From positions 103,452,875 through 103,516,874 of the forward strand of contig CM054179.1 of the NCBI GenBank assembly GCA_028829895.1: a stretch of DNA of 64,000 nt. Reading direction: 5' to 3'. A program made the translations under genes and the position numbers. Origin of the DNA: Sinotaia quadrata (Eukaryota > Mollusca > Gastropoda > Architaenioglossa > Viviparidae). Positions 1 through 13,539 of the stretch are shown piece after piece (position 1 is the stretch's first letter; every line of letters begins with the position of its first letter). The notes under the pieces were generated by a model. It did not search any database. It was not told the DNA's origin and saw only the letters and a list, made by a program, of their open reading frames with translations.

Positions 1-2414
1 CCACATGAGAATAAAAAGGTTAAATTGTAATAATTGCCAGTTCCAGTGAACATAATTTATAGTTGTAAACTATCAGTATTCAGAATGTGTCCAAACATTT
101 CGATGAAGTTTGGAACATATTTTTTCTTAAGCAGTAGTTTTAAGGTCATAGTTAAGGGTAACAACATTTTTCAGTAGTAAGTTGAAATGTAGTGAAGAAG
201 AAAGAAAACTGATTTTACTAGCCACTTCACCAGTTAATTATATATATATAAAATCTTGATGTAACCTGGAAAGGGGAAGGAGAACAAAACACTTTTTTTA
301 AAAGGTTAACTTTTCTAGCTACTTTATGCAATTTGCTATCATTCACAATCGGGTTATTGCCAGTAACCATCAGTACCCAAGGCCTTTTGCTATGACACTT
401 GTCACAGAAAGTTAAAAATGCATTCCGATGAGCTATACCAAGACTCCTGCTTGAACATAAACATCATGAAATCAGACTTATTGATAGCAGTCATCCAACT
501 TGGCATTTGAAGCTTTGATAATGGAAGATCTTAGTAACAATAAAACTCTTGATTACTTTAATAATATTTTCAGCAGTAAAAAAGTGTTATTCCAGAATAT
601 TTTAATAACAGGATTTTCAGCCCGAATTCTTATGATAGCAGGATTTTCAACAGTGCTAAAGGTTCAGTCCTGAATATTTTAATTACAGGATTTTCAGCAG
701 TAATAAAGTGTCATTCCGAATACTTTAATAACAGGATTTTCAGCAGTAATAAAGTGTTATTCCTGAGTACTTTAATGATTTGGGATTTTCAGCACTGATA
801 AAGTGTTATTCCTGAATATTTTAATAACAGGATTCTCAGTGTACTAAAGTGCCAGACTTGGTTTCTAGAAAGACTTCTGCAAGCTTATAATTAGGCATTA
901 TATTTGAATTTTAAATATGTAAAAATAAAAAATTCCATCAAGGTAAAAGACTTTTACATAATTTCAGCAATTAGTGAAAAATTCTCAGATTAGTTTTAAA
1001 TTGAGTTTTCCTATTTAATAGCATTTCACTGCTATTAGTATGTGCACATTTTTATTGTATGAAATGATGGACCAGTTGAAAGTCAGAAATTACTTAAGTG
1101 TATGTGAGTATTTTTTGTAATAAAGTCCTTGTTTCTATACACCTCAGTATCACTAATGTGACAGTAGGGGAAGTAAAGAAATTCAATTTTACTTTGTATT
1201 TGATGTTAATAGATGAGTTTCTCCTTGATAAGATGCTTCAACCTCATATAAACTTGTCTTTTTTATCTGAAAGCATGGAAAAATTAACACTAATGAGATG
1301 TCATGTATAATCATAGCAATAATTATATAAGTACACTGTAGCAAGAATCAAATGGTTTCTTCACTTTTACTTTACTCTTAATTTTTTAAGAATTGTTTTG
1401 TGTAACAGTTTTTATCACAATGAACTGAAGTATCAATAAGTGTTATTTATATCGTTCAGCAATTGTTATTCTGTGTTTAAAATGATCCACACTACTTCTC
1501 ACTGTAGAAAAATTTGTAAAATCTTTACAATTTTCAATAATATCATCTTATAATTTAGTTCAGCTACTGAATATTCTAAAATGCACAAGAGTCAATTCTG
1601 ACAATTTGTGAAACCTGTAATTTGACTGTAAAATCACACTTATGTTTTTGCCTATTTTATTTCATTGTTCTGAGCATTTTGGAGTTGGGATAAACCAAGC
1701 AGTCAAATGATAAAAGCCAGTTGTCCTTTGACTAAATATGATTTAGCAGTGAATTAATGTTGGTTAAATAATTTTTTGTCTTTATGAAATACTGTCTTTT
1801 TTTGTGTATTTTAATTTTAAAATAACCTTGAGATCACAGTTTGATTTTTATGATGGTGCATGATCATCAAAGATTGTGTGAAAGATTTTTAAAGTAGAGA
1901 AGAGTATTTTGGTACATGTATTTTGTTTCATTTCATTCATAAGAAAATGAAAAAAGAAAAACAAACATATTTTACCATTTTCTTTGTTGTTGTTTCTTAA
2001 CTGCATAACACTACAGAATATACTTTATTAACAGTTAGTAACTTTGTAATTGTTACAGGTATGTATGTTTTGAAGAGTGTTTTGTAAGAGTTGAAAAATA
2101 GATTTCAGAAATTTCAGACATATCCAAATGGCTGCATAGGTTTTTAGTCATAGTTTCATTTTAAACACTATATTATGATCTGTCTCTTTACTGTATAAAC
2201 TGTTTCATAATTAATTACTTGATTAATCAATATTGTTGTTGTGTAAATGCATGAATTAGCTCATCTTTAAGTTGTTTCTCTTGCATAATCTCTTGCTTCT
2301 CAGACATTCTTTTAAAAGGGTAGAAGCTTTAAACCTTGTTATTGTCCATTAAAAGTAGTGCTGTCATGTATTGTCATTCCTGTGAAATTTATTTGAATTT
2401 GATTGAAGATATAT
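1..2414. other. AT-rich non-coding DNA
   Basis: Apart from the array at 552-850 there is nothing recognisable: no ORF with coding character and no splice-bounded open stretch on either strand. Long intron or 3' UTR of a gene to the left is possible. Confidence 0.6.
552..850. repeat. Degenerate tandem repeat, about 60-bp unit
   Basis: About five diverged copies of a unit containing GGATTTTCAGCAGTAATAAA and TTATTCC. Old, with indels. Confidence 0.7.
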
Positions 2415-2422
2415 ATCAGCAC

Positions 2423-2564
2423 CAATGTTCCATCTAAGGTGCATGGCTGTGCAGTTCATTAGAAAATGCGGTGCAGGAGTTTGAAAATTCCATGCACAGG
2501 TTTTGGTAGCAAGCTCAAACAGCTGCCAGTTCGACACACAGGAAAAATATTAGAGGGAACGTTG
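2423..2564. mobile_element. hAT-like MITE, copy 1
   Basis: A 142-bp element with imperfect terminal inverted repeats (CAATGTTCCATCTAA at left, TTAGAGGGAACGTTG at right), flanked on both sides by the exact 8-bp duplication ATCAGCAC at 2415-2422 and 2565-2572. An 8-bp target duplication is the hAT hallmark. It has no coding capacity, so it is non-autonomous. It shares TTTTGGTAGCAAGCTCAAAC with the copy at 24510. Confidence 0.85.
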
Positions 2565-3599
2565 ATCAGCACCATTCTTAATGTATTAATATGGTATATT
2601 ACCACATAGCAGCACAAAGAAAAGGATATCTAGCTAGCTTGCTGCACATGTATGCACAAAGACACACACACATGCATGCATGTGTGCAAACAAGTGCACA
2701 TATCCTTTAGGCACTTTGGGGATTAGGTTAATAGAAAAGTTAATTAATATATTTTAATAACTAATGGCACCCATGTTTAGCCCCAGAAATACAGCAACAA
2801 AAAAGGAATCCCATATACTGTTTTTCATTATTGTCATCATGTATGATTTGTTCTGTGGTCATGAACTCTATGACATATTATTCATGCAGAATTTAATTCA
2901 TATTTAAACTAGTTCTGATCACCTAGTTAGTATTAATTTTCTTTGCATTGAGAAAAATGTCAAAGAATGTAGCGGTTTTATTAAAATTACTATTAATTCT
3001 GTAACTAAATAATAATAATAATAATATATAAATGAAACCACACAAACAGAAGTTTATATCTTTAAAGTTTTGCTGCTAATTTGAGTAATTATTACTGTTT
3101 TCTTCAAAGTAATTTTTTCTTGGCTAATGAGCATTCTGAAGCAAAATTAGCTAATCTAAAATTAAAAATTATCCCAGGATTTACTGACACCATACTGTTT
3201 ATGCTATGCATGACTTTGTATATATAATGCAATATATTTATTCATGAGTATTTCAGAATATATTTAATTTTGGAAATCATTTACAAAAGAAAAGTGCATT
3301 AATGAAGATTTTGAAAATTACCATTTGCATGCACACACACACACGCACACACACACATGTACTTTCTTTCAGACAGGCATAGTTTAAAGAAAAAAATGTT
3401 AATACTAGATTTTGATGCCAGTTGTGGATACTGCCATTTGTTAATCACAATCTCAAAAAGAAAATTTTATTAAACAAGCAGTGGCTCTACAAATACAAAA
3501 TGATTTTAATATGCATGTACATGTAGTTAAAATCAAAAAGATTTTTTTCTGGTATAAATATATTACTAACATGACTTGATTACACAGTGGCAGTATATA

Positions 3600-4111
3600 C
3601 AGTGAACCCTCCATAGATGTTTGTGTATTCACATACTTAGAATCTGCATATAATGTTACCATGTTTGCACCAATTTGGACTGCAGAGCTCCACAAATGAG
3701 CCCATAGCTTGTCTCAACCAATCAGAAATAGTGTTGCATAGTGTTTTGGCCCTGCTTACATAGTTGACTGCATTTCTGTAATGAAAAGAGCTCTCAGAAA
3801 CTATCTCATATTTTATTAATTAAAATACCCTCAGTAATTAACCATGGCTTGTAAAACAAATGTAAATAAAGGAAAACAGTTTCACTGCACACCCAACAAA
3901 TTCAAGCATGATTAAGGTTCAGTATGGTTTATAATGAACCCTCATAAACAAATTTTTGCAGTCTATGGTGACAATTCAATCCAAATTTATTATTTAATCA
4001 ACACAATTTATTCACTGTTTAGATTACATTTAAGTACCATAACTTCCATAACATTAATTTTAAATGCTGTTACATTTTCTGTGTTGAATTAAGTTATTAG
4101 AGAGTTTACTG
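3600..4111. mobile_element. Tc1/mariner- or pogo-like MITE
   Basis: The ends are CAGTGAACCCTC and GAGAGTTTACTG, near-perfect inverted repeats starting CAGT, each next to a TA dinucleotide; with the flanking TATA the match extends to 14 of 16. TA targets and CAGT termini suit Tc1/mariner/pogo families. A second GAACCCTCATAAA motif occurs inside near 3938. There is no transposase ORF. Confidence 0.55.
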
Positions 4112-4113
4112 TA

Positions 4114-7100
4114 TAATCCTATTAGCAAAATGGCTAATAAGCATTCAAAATATGATTATATTAATAATGACAGAAAGATCTTATAGTAATGCAACTCTTA
4201 GGTCAGTTTATCTTTGAAATAGGATTTGTAGTGTTCAGTACTTAATGTATTGTAAGATTACAAATTTTCTATTTATAAATTTGTGATTTAAGTAATAAGT
4301 AATAACCTAAATAATAGGATTGACTTAATTTGCTTAATTTATTTAAACACCTTTTAATTCTTTTTACAAGTCATTAGTCTCTTTCATTCTGCATAATTAT
4401 GGTAATAGAATTTTAATGTCCATAAATATTTACATGGCTTTGAGATTGTTCTTAAAAATAAGTACATGTATTACGTTTTAAATAATTGCTCTGTGAGAAT
4501 ATAAAATTAAACTAATTTTCACAATATGTAACTTTTATGTACTTTGACTGGATCACCAATTTAATTAAATGACATACATTCATAGTGGAAGACGATTTTT
4601 TTAGTATTTTACTAATTTTGTATGGGGAATTTTTAATACAAGAGAAAATGTAAAATTGTATATGCAAAATTAGTTCTCAGTAAAGCATTTTGTTTAGGTT
4701 GGCAAATAAAGTTTCTTTGAAAGTAATTATAACAATGATTTAATAATAATAAATATTAAAAGCAAGCTGCTGCTGTATTTTCAAAATTTTACACAGTTAA
4801 GTATTGCCAATCATTTTTAACAAGTGTCTACATTTAGCAAAGTCATCATTTAATTTTTATTTTAATTTGATACCAAAACAGGCATATTGCTTGTAATTAA
4901 AAATCTAAGTTTTTATTTTTAAAAATGCATATTTACTATTTCCAAAATTCATATTTTTTTTGCAATGTGTTAAGATGTTGTATATTGTTCACTAAAGAGG
5001 CTGACTTAATGAATGAGGTAGTCTTTCAGCATGGGATTTATTATTATTATTATTATTATTATTTAAGACATAAAAAAATATTTTGACACAATAGGATTTA
5101 TTTATACATTCATACATTTGTACCTCATAAAGCAGAAATAATATTAATGTACTCAGAAAAAGGCATAAGTAATATGGGCGTTTGCCTTGTAAATGTTGCA
5201 TTACATTTATTCTTAATTATGTTTAAAATAATTTAAAGTAATTTTCTTTATTATCTAGCTTATTACTTAGTTACTGGATTTTAAATCTTTTAATTGCTCC
5301 TAATAAAAGTGTTTGAAAGTTTTTGGTTTATTGCATTGTATGTTGTAATGCAGATCCAGGCTGATTAACGTTATTATTTAAAAAATATAATTTAAAATAT
5401 ACATGAGAGTGAGATTTTTGTGTTTAAATTTAGTGAAAATGTACATACATTATTAATTAATTTGCTAACTTTAGAAATTAGGTAGTTATGAATATTCTTT
5501 AAATTGTGTTTAATGTTTTGTGTCAGAATATATGTTGTAAATATCTTTCTATATGTACACTTTTATGAAAAATATTTAAAATTGGAATTTGAAAAAGAAT
5601 TGTATTATTCCATTAAGATTATTCAAAGCAGCCATATTTTTCTTTTACAGGAAGCATTTAATGCACAGGTTTCACTCCCCTAGCCAGTAATTTGCTATCA
5701 CAGCTTTGGCTTTGTTAATGTTGTCCTGGATGTCCCAGTCAGTAAATATGATCATGTTTATCACATTGGCTATTTCACAGAGACCAAATATATGCCTGTG
5801 TTTGAGAGCTAAAGCTTAAGTGTTGAACAGTTTGGCTCAGTTTGGCTGGTTGTTTTTTTTAAAACAGAAAAAACTTGTTTACTTAGAAACTAAGAATTTA
5901 TTTGCAGTGACAAAGCAGGATGGGAACTGTTTTTTTTTTATTAACAGTGCTTATAGAGTTATCTTTCCTATTTTGTTATTGAATGCTATCTTTCCTCTCT
6001 CCCCTTCCTGCCCTCAGAATAAAAGAAAGAATAAAATGGTGTGGACAAGTGGATGTTTTAGACATTCTGATTGTCTCTGGAGGGATTTCCAGGCAGATTT
6101 TGTATAGTAAACTGTTTCACACTAAACAAAAACACTTTCTTAGTTTTTTTTTTTTCTCTCTCTCTCTCATACAAATACAGGGCATTCCCCAAAATTGTAT
6201 AGTCCAGTCTTGGTATACTGATCTGTTGCAAGCTGTTGCCAGAATGTACTAATGTTGGTAATGGTGGACATTTTCAACATTTCAAAACAATAAATACACC
6301 TATTTGTAATATTCTCCTTACTTTATTTATTGTCTGATATGTTATTTCATTAGGTATACATTTTTTCGAGGGTTGAGGGGGGGAGCAACAGTACACCCTG
6401 TGTTTGTGTGTCTAGATGTGGGCATGTGTATTCTGTGTGTATGCGCACACACTAAGGTCTACTTTTTATTTTCCCCTCATTTGACACCCCATGACTGTAA
6501 TTTCAAATGCTTAGACAAGTGTTTAATAACTGATTGTGTTCATGTATGTTGAACCAGACAAATAAATAAAAGAACTGTAAATATTGTGTGCATTTTATAA
6601 ATCACTTTGCATTTGAATTATTGTTGTTTTGAAAAGATTAAACATATATGCAAAATGAAGTTGAGACATTTCTTTACCTTGTAATGTATAATTTTCTGTT
6701 TGTCCTTACTTCTGTGGAAAACAAAGTGTAAAAAAAAAATGCTGTTGTTAAATTAGCACAGATTAAGCACCCTGCAGTTTAAGTCACAATCTATATTTTA
6801 GATGTAATCATTCTAGTGCTCACTCTTTGATGTCATAATAACCACAGTGCATGGATTAATTAAAAAGTCAATTCTGGCGTCTGTAAATTTACTTTGAGAA
6901 TGTAGTTTATGTACACATTTGCTTACACATGCTGTTGGATTTTTTTCTTGTTGAAAGGATTTTTGTTGCCATTATTTGGTTCTAAACATGTACAAGCATG
7001 GAAGTGTACAAGAAGCTGTACTTTAAATAAAACTGTTGATACAGTACACACATAACCATATTAGATTATAAAATATAATTATTGATTGGTGGGCCCGATC

Positions 7101-7845
7101 AAACATCTTGGCAGGCTGTAATCTTACCTAGGGTCTGTATGATGTACACCATTGATGTAATGTGCAGCAGTAAAAAAAGATTTATTAGTTATTCTATAAA
7201 CTGTATTCAACATCAGCCACGTCAAATGTTCATTGTGTTTACTGTGTGCGTCTGTGTATTTTTCACTATGTAGTGGGTTTTTTGTATGACTGTGAGAGTG
7301 AAGGAATGCATTTGAAGATATATAGTAGGCTAATGAATTTTGTTAAAATATCACTTGGGGTTGCTTAACATTCAAAGAAAACTACTGAACCTGCAATAAT
7401 CTTTTGCATTTTAATGATTTTATGTCTATACAAGCAAACTTTAAAGATACATCATCCATATGTTTTACTCTATTTAGATTAATTCATGATGATTAGGTCA
7501 CCAAATTCTATTTGAAACTAATGCATCAAGGGGATAACTTGAGCAGCAATAAGTCTGAATTAAATATATATACATATATGATTTTATGTTATAAAAATTC
7601 ACAAGATGAAGATGTTTCTTAAAATTGTGTTGCCTCCTGGCAATAATGATAACAATGATATATTGACAATGAAACATTAATAGTACATTTTTTTTATCCT
7701 TGTATTAGTCAGTTAGTGGGTAAATTAATCTTTCAATCATTGTTGAACCCTCATATCTTAGTGGATGAGTTATTTTAACAGCTAATAATGTTTTGATCTA
7801 GAATTATTGATTAATACAAGAGGATCATAGTTTTAAGGGGAGTAT
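4114..7845. other. AT-rich DNA with one weak terminal-exon candidate
   Basis: Mostly featureless. TTTTTCTTTTACAG ends at 5650 and is followed by an 11-codon open stretch (EAFNAQVSLP, stop at 5681-5683), then AATAAA at 6289 and 6561-6570. This could be the last exon and 3' UTR of an unseen + strand gene, but ten residues cannot identify it. Confidence 0.2.
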
Positions 7846-8225
7846 TAACCAAACAGTTAAGTTTTAGTGGATAATATTAGTTAGTTCAGTTTTAGTGAAT
7901 AATATTAGCTGAAAAGTCAAATTTTAGTGGATAATGTTAGACAAACGGTTCAGTTTTAGTGGGTAATATTTGTCAAACAGTTCAGGGTAATAGTCTAACA
8001 GTTTAGTGGTACTATTAACCTAACAGTTCAGTTTTAGTTGGTACTATTAGCCTAACAGTTCAGTTTTAGTTGGTACTATTAACCTAACAGTTCAGTTTTA
8101 GTTGGTACTATTAGCCTAACAGTTCAATTTTAGTTGGTACTATTACAGTATTAGCCTAACAGTTCAGTTTTAGTTGGTACTATTAACCAAACAGTTCAGT
8201 TTTAGTTGGTAATATTAGCCTAACA
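7846..8225. repeat. Tandem repeat, about 32-bp unit
   Basis: About eleven copies around CAGTTCAGTTTTAGTTGG. The left copies are more diverged than those at 8000-8215, and one copy has an internal TACTATTACAG insertion. Confidence 0.85.
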
Positions 8226-8229
8226 CTTA

Positions 8230-9835
8230 TAAGATGTTCTAGTCTTTTCCAAATTCTGTGGCCAATAATAATTTGTTAAGACTTTAAAACTTAGTACACA
8301 ATTAGTCAAAAAGCTAGCTTAGTGAGCTATGAAAGTTTTAGTCTTCCCAAACTTAAATTGAAATATTAGTTCAAAAGCTATGTAAGTTTTAATTAGTTCA
8401 CAAGATTCATATGTTTAGTCTGTCTAAACTTAGAGTGTGTGCCTGTCCCTACTTCTAAACTTAATTGTTAGATAAATTGTTAAATGTCAAAGTGACATGA
8501 CCTTGGGCACTACTTATGCTGCTATTTTTAATGGTCAGAGTTGGAGTAAACAACTCCGGTAAAGAGTATGCTAGAACTTGCTGATGCAATCCAAATCAGT
8601 TCCGAGCAGATGAGTATTTTTTCTGACTAATAATCTCAAAATTGTTCATAACATTTTTCATCCAATGGGGATGCTGAGAAAGTCCTATATTCTAATCACT
8701 TTGATTCTGACATAACTCGAGTCTGGTCATAAAGATGATCGTTAGCTTATGGTAAGTTAACTGACTGATAAAGAAAGAATGGACTTAGAAATATTTTGTA
8801 CAGGTTTGCTACTGATCTATGATTTGAATTGGAAAATACTTTATGTAATTGATCCATTATAAGTGGACATTGTGCACTGTATTCACAATGCTAATATTTA
8901 TGTAGTTATAATATAATTGTAGTTATAATTCCGTGATGTCACTACATTTGGACAATTGGAAATACTTGTTTACTTACGTTCTATTGCTCATCTTTCGCAT
9001 TCTTAACATAATTTCCAATTCCAGAAAGTACACAGAAGTTTCTTATTTCGAATTTCTTGGATACAGTATAATAGTACGACAGAGGTTATGAAAGAACTCT
9101 TATTTTTTCTTTTTTATAAACTTTTTTTTAAATAGACTTTTAAATTTTTTTTCCCCTGTGACGTGATTTTATATACTTTTTTTGCGACAAAACACATTTA
9201 ACTGATGACGATTAATTGTCATGCGATTAACTGTCTTCGCGATTATATGTCATACCGTTTAAGTGACTGCGATTAAATGTGGTGCGTTTAACTTTGACGC
9301 GCGATTAAATAGTCTATAAATCGTACTAACACAAGTAACAGGAATATACTTAATGTTCAGTTTTTTTTAAAAAAATTTCTTAACACGTGCGCGACAAGAT
9401 TAATAAAGAAAGTCATTCAAGGATATTGTTTGGTGCCTGTCACGAAGTGCTATTAAAAGGAATTTCGTAATCAACCCCAAATAGGAAACAAAAAATTCCT
9501 GCCGGATCCACTTCACTCAATCAAATGCACGGATACAAACTCCCACCCACCGGACATCGTACCGTCTCCAACCTTCCGACCGGAACAGTAGGAATTAACA
9601 CTGAACAAGTGTTATTTCTACTTCATCCACGAGCACATTCAATAGGCACATGAATTGTAATACTACGCATTTCATAACTGTCAAACGTCGTTCATTCCCG
9701 TTTCACTGGTGATGCCATTTGTTGACGTAGGTACCGTCCGTCATACCAACAATACTTGAAAACCGAACAATTCTCGCTTACGGTTTGAATCTTAAAAAAA
9801 TCGAACTTGAAGTATAATTTGTAACAAATGCAAAT
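8230..9835. other. Upstream region of the MIF-like gene
   Basis: AT-rich to about 9200. From about 9185 to 9330 there are repeated GCGATTAA / CGATTAAATG motifs, then a more balanced CpG-containing 350 bp up to the start codon, where 5' UTR and promoter are expected. No specific element can be named. Confidence 0.35.
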
Positions 9836-9943
9836 ATGCCCATCATAACTGTGAACACCAATGTACCCAGTCATGCCATCGCAGTGTTTTTTCAACCGGC
9901 CCTCACTAACCTGATGTACAAAGCGCTTCAGAAACCACGGGAG
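9836..9943 (+). CDS. MIF-like gene, coding exon 1 (residues 1-36)
   Basis: The ATG begins the family-typical MPIITVNTNVP, so the start is fixed by Pro2. The exon ends in KPRE and is followed by the strong donor GAG|gtaagta at 9944. It is 108 nt and ends in phase 0. There is no signal peptide, as expected for MIF, which leaves cells by a non-classical route. The region upstream (about 9480-9835) is richer in CpG than its surroundings and probably holds the 5' UTR and promoter; I see no clear TATA box. Confidence 0.92.
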
Positions 9944-10730
9944 GTAAGTACGTGTTTCGTTGAGAGTTATCGAGTTCTCAGACAACGAGGACTGTCTTGT
10001 GTAACATCCAGTGCTTGTGTGTTTTTCATTTTTATTTTTAAATGTCAAGCATAAAAACAGTGCATTTTGTTTGTACAATTAGCAGTGTTAATTTTGCGTC
10101 TGTGCTGAGAGGTAACAAAAGAGCTTTGATTTTAGCCACTTTGCAGTCTCCTAATATTGAATAGGGAAGTAAAATTCTTTGGACGCACCGCCGGCAGTTT
10201 ATTAAATAAATAACAATAAGAATTGCACCACAGTGAGCAGCAGAATCCGCAATGGGGATATTTCAACCATCATTGTGATCATGATTCATCTGTGCTCGAC
10301 CATCTGCACTAGTCACCAGCTCCCGCCTTCAATTATCCCAACGGACGCCGGGGACAGCATCGACAACAACAAAAATGACGACAACACCATCAGTAAGGAG
10401 GAGATGGAGTTGAATATCCCAGGCGTATGTAGACTTTAGGTACAGACTTGTAAGCTACTAGACTGGGCTCTATAAGACACCCCACCCACACCTCCAACAT
10501 CGGGGACTGTTACTACACCAATATCATCGATCACCACTATATTGGCCCACGGACTACCAGGCCAATGAATGCCTCTACCGGCCAGGCATGAATGCAACGG
10601 AAAATAGGCCACCCTTCATCACCACTCTACAAGTCTCCTTTCTACTACCTTCCACCCTGTCTTTCATCATATTCAACTCTACTAATAGCGGCACACCTCG
10701 TGCCAGGGTGCGATCGGCGGAAGCCGGAAG

Positions 10731-10868
10731 CCCTTATCACCCCTAAATTTCATTCAGTCAGGGCCTCGCAATTAATACAAAAATCTACCTAAACCGAAAG
10801 CCCTTATCACCCCTAAATTTCATTCATTCATGGCCTCGCACTTAATACAAAAATCTACCTAAACCGAA
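10731..10868. repeat. 70-bp duplication in MIF intron 1
   Basis: Two copies 70 bp apart starting CCCTTATCACCCCTAAATTT, nearly identical. They follow directly on the coding-like patch at 10233-10730. Confidence 0.9.
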
Positions 10869-10954
10869 AGGGCTCGCCGTTAAGTTAAGAAGAAGCAGAG
10901 AGGTGAGAAGAAGGCTTCGTAAATTATGAGACTGTTGACAAGATGGTAGCGCGG

Positions 10955-11310
10955 TACGTTTATGGTACCATCTATTACAGCCTACATAAATACCTCCAGT
11001 GTGTTGGTGACCATCTATTACAGCCTACATAAATACCTCCAGTATATTGATAACCAATTATTACAGCCTACATAAATACCTCCAGTGTGTTGGTGACCAT
11101 CTATTACAGCCTACATAAATACCTCCAGTGTAATGGTGACCATCTATTACAGCCTACATAAATACCTCCAGTGTAATGGTGACCATTGATTTGATTGAAT
11201 GTAGGGGACGCTTCTGGCTTTCGCGCTGGTTTGGTGACCATCTATTACGTCCTACATAAATACCTCTAGTGTTTTGGTGACCATCTATTACAGCCTACAT
11301 AAATACCAAC
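10955..11310. repeat. 43-bp tandem repeat in MIF intron 1
   Basis: Seven or so copies of a unit with CCATCTATTACAGCCTACAT, broken near 11187-11233 by unrelated sequence. Confidence 0.9.
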
Positions 11311-11319
11311 CAACCACAC

Positions 11320-13366
11320 TTGTCAACCTGACTGATTTTTAAATTAAATTTTAAAGTTGTCGCTGGGATTAATATTGCCAGTTGTTGACATAAGCTAAAC
11401 AGGATGGCCCGCCAAGTGGGCGGGCGACAAAATGTTTGCGACAACTGGCTAGACACAACCGGCTAGCGACAACTGGCTTACACATAACTTACATTTGTAG
11501 AATAAATCAGGTAATTACTTACGTTTTTTTTTTGTGTGTGTGTGTAGCAAAATGTCGTATATCGTATTATGCACAAATCACTTGCCGTTCGCCAGTTATT
11601 GCTAGGCATTGTCAGTAGCTAGCTGACGTTAGCCACTCGTCGCCAACTAAATGTCGTTTGTAAAATGTCGCCCATCCAGATATCATAGAACCGCTAAATA
11701 GGCCTGAAAATTTCTTCAGAATATAGATTTGATTCCCTAGTATCAATGCTATTTTCAGTCAGATTACGAGGACCACTGGTTAATTTGATCTATTTCCGGC
11801 CGAAACTTTCATACAAGCTACAACTGTCATCGGTACGTAATCCCCACCTACCCACCCACCCCAGCCTGTACTAGCAACATCCAGTTGAGAAAATTTGTTT
11901 GACTATGTTTGGAACCTCTTACGTTTGTGAAGAAGAATTTTCTGCAATGACCAACATCAAGTCAAAGAAACGAAATTCTGGACAAACATTTAGAAAACCT
12001 GATGAGTGCAGTTGTAACTCGGTACCAGCCACATATTAAAAATTGCTAATTTAATTCAGAGTCAGATTTCGCACTGAAGATGTAAATTGAGGCTAAATAA
12101 ATTAATAAGTTGGAATACTGGTTTCGAAACATACACAAATTGTACTGTTAGTGATGATAAACAACTTTAGATTAACATAAGAAATTCACATTTGATATAT
12201 CAATTAGCTGAAATTTGAAAAAACATAGTATGACACAAAGACATTGTAAATAATGTATTCGTCGTGTCATACGTATTGTACAATGTACATGAAAAATATT
12301 TTTAAAAGGCTGAAAAAAGAGAAAGTTCTTAATTAATTTAGCAATATTAATTTATTTAGCAACTGTATCCAACAGCTAACAACAGACTATATTTTATTTT
12401 ATGCCAAATGCTCCTAAAAGCGTTGACGGCTAGGCCTCCGCCCAGACCCCACTGGTGGCTTACGAAGCTACCTCAGCCCCCTAGTCGTAAGGGGCTTCGC
12501 GCCCGGGTACCTTCGGCACCCTCGTTCGTCTACCTGGTTGCATTGCGATCCCTGCTTCATGACATTTTTAAAAGTGGTCTGAAAAAGGTTTGACAGCACT
12601 GGTAGATCAGATTGCCGAGGGCAAAACAGATAGACGGTCTGACGGCTCATATTGATTATGCTCAATTGTGTATTTAGTAACAGAGTAGAAGAATGAAAAC
12701 AGGTTACCTAGGTGTGACCTAGTTTGATTCCCTTGTTCAATCTTCAGTAAAATTAATTAACTACCGCCACATTCTTGCGCACTCATATAAATTCACATTC
12801 ACATAAAAAGACTCGATTGAGCTTACAATTCACTAAATATGATTTTTTATTGCAGTATATTATTTTTAGCCAGTGCATTACTTTTAATACTTCTCTTCGT
12901 AAGATGGGGGAAATGAGTGTGTACCGCGTGTGAATCACTGTCCCTCTCATAATTTTGAGTTTTAAAACGTTATAAAGGGTGTAAGGGAAGGAACTTAACA
13001 TTGTCACCTCTTTACTGATTGTTTGACATTATTACTCTCCCTTTAATTCTCTGAGTCGTTACATCATTGACTGCAGTAGCGTTGAAATTGTTTTAATAGG
13101 AAATTTAATATATATGAGTTTTCTCACCTGTGTTATAGTTATAGCTCTCGAATTAAATTGGCTTGGTGTTATTTTAGTGCATGATTGGTGCGTGTGTGTA
13201 TTTGTTTCAAACTAAGAAAAAGACGAGAGAGAAAGAGACACTGAGCATGAACATTCGTGTTGGTACGTGTGAATTGTTATACTGCCCTCGCGACTCTGCA
13301 GAGCATTTATGATGCACGATGACTGAATCATTGTCTGAATTATCACCCTTCTTGTTTTGTCACCAG
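11320..13366. other. Right part of MIF intron 1
   Basis: Contains repeated CGACAACTGGCTAG-like words at 11420-11480 and a GC-rich patch at 12408-12660; otherwise AT-rich and unremarkable. The acceptor polypyrimidine run ends it at 13366. Confidence 0.6.
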
Positions 13367-13539
13367 GTGCTGTATGTGGACCTGCGAGCAGATGCCAACC
13401 TAATGATGGGTGGCGATCGCAACCCGTGCGTATATGCCACAGTGGAATGTATAGGACGTCTTAACCCAGACAGCAATCTAGCCATAGGTCGAATGATGGA
13501 AGACTTCTTTATTGAGCATCTCAGCGTCAGACGAGAGAG
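13367..13539 (+). CDS. MIF-like gene, coding exon 2 (residues 37-94)
   Basis: The acceptor is the pyrimidine-rich run ending caccag|GTG and the donor is GAGAG|gtgtgta. The 173-nt exon carries the family core: GGDRNPC around residues 51-57 (family GG(S/T)xxPC) and the CIGRLNP strand at 64-70. The residue three after Cys57 is Ala, so the CxxC redox motif is absent. It ends in phase 2 inside the Arg94 codon. Confidence 0.92.
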
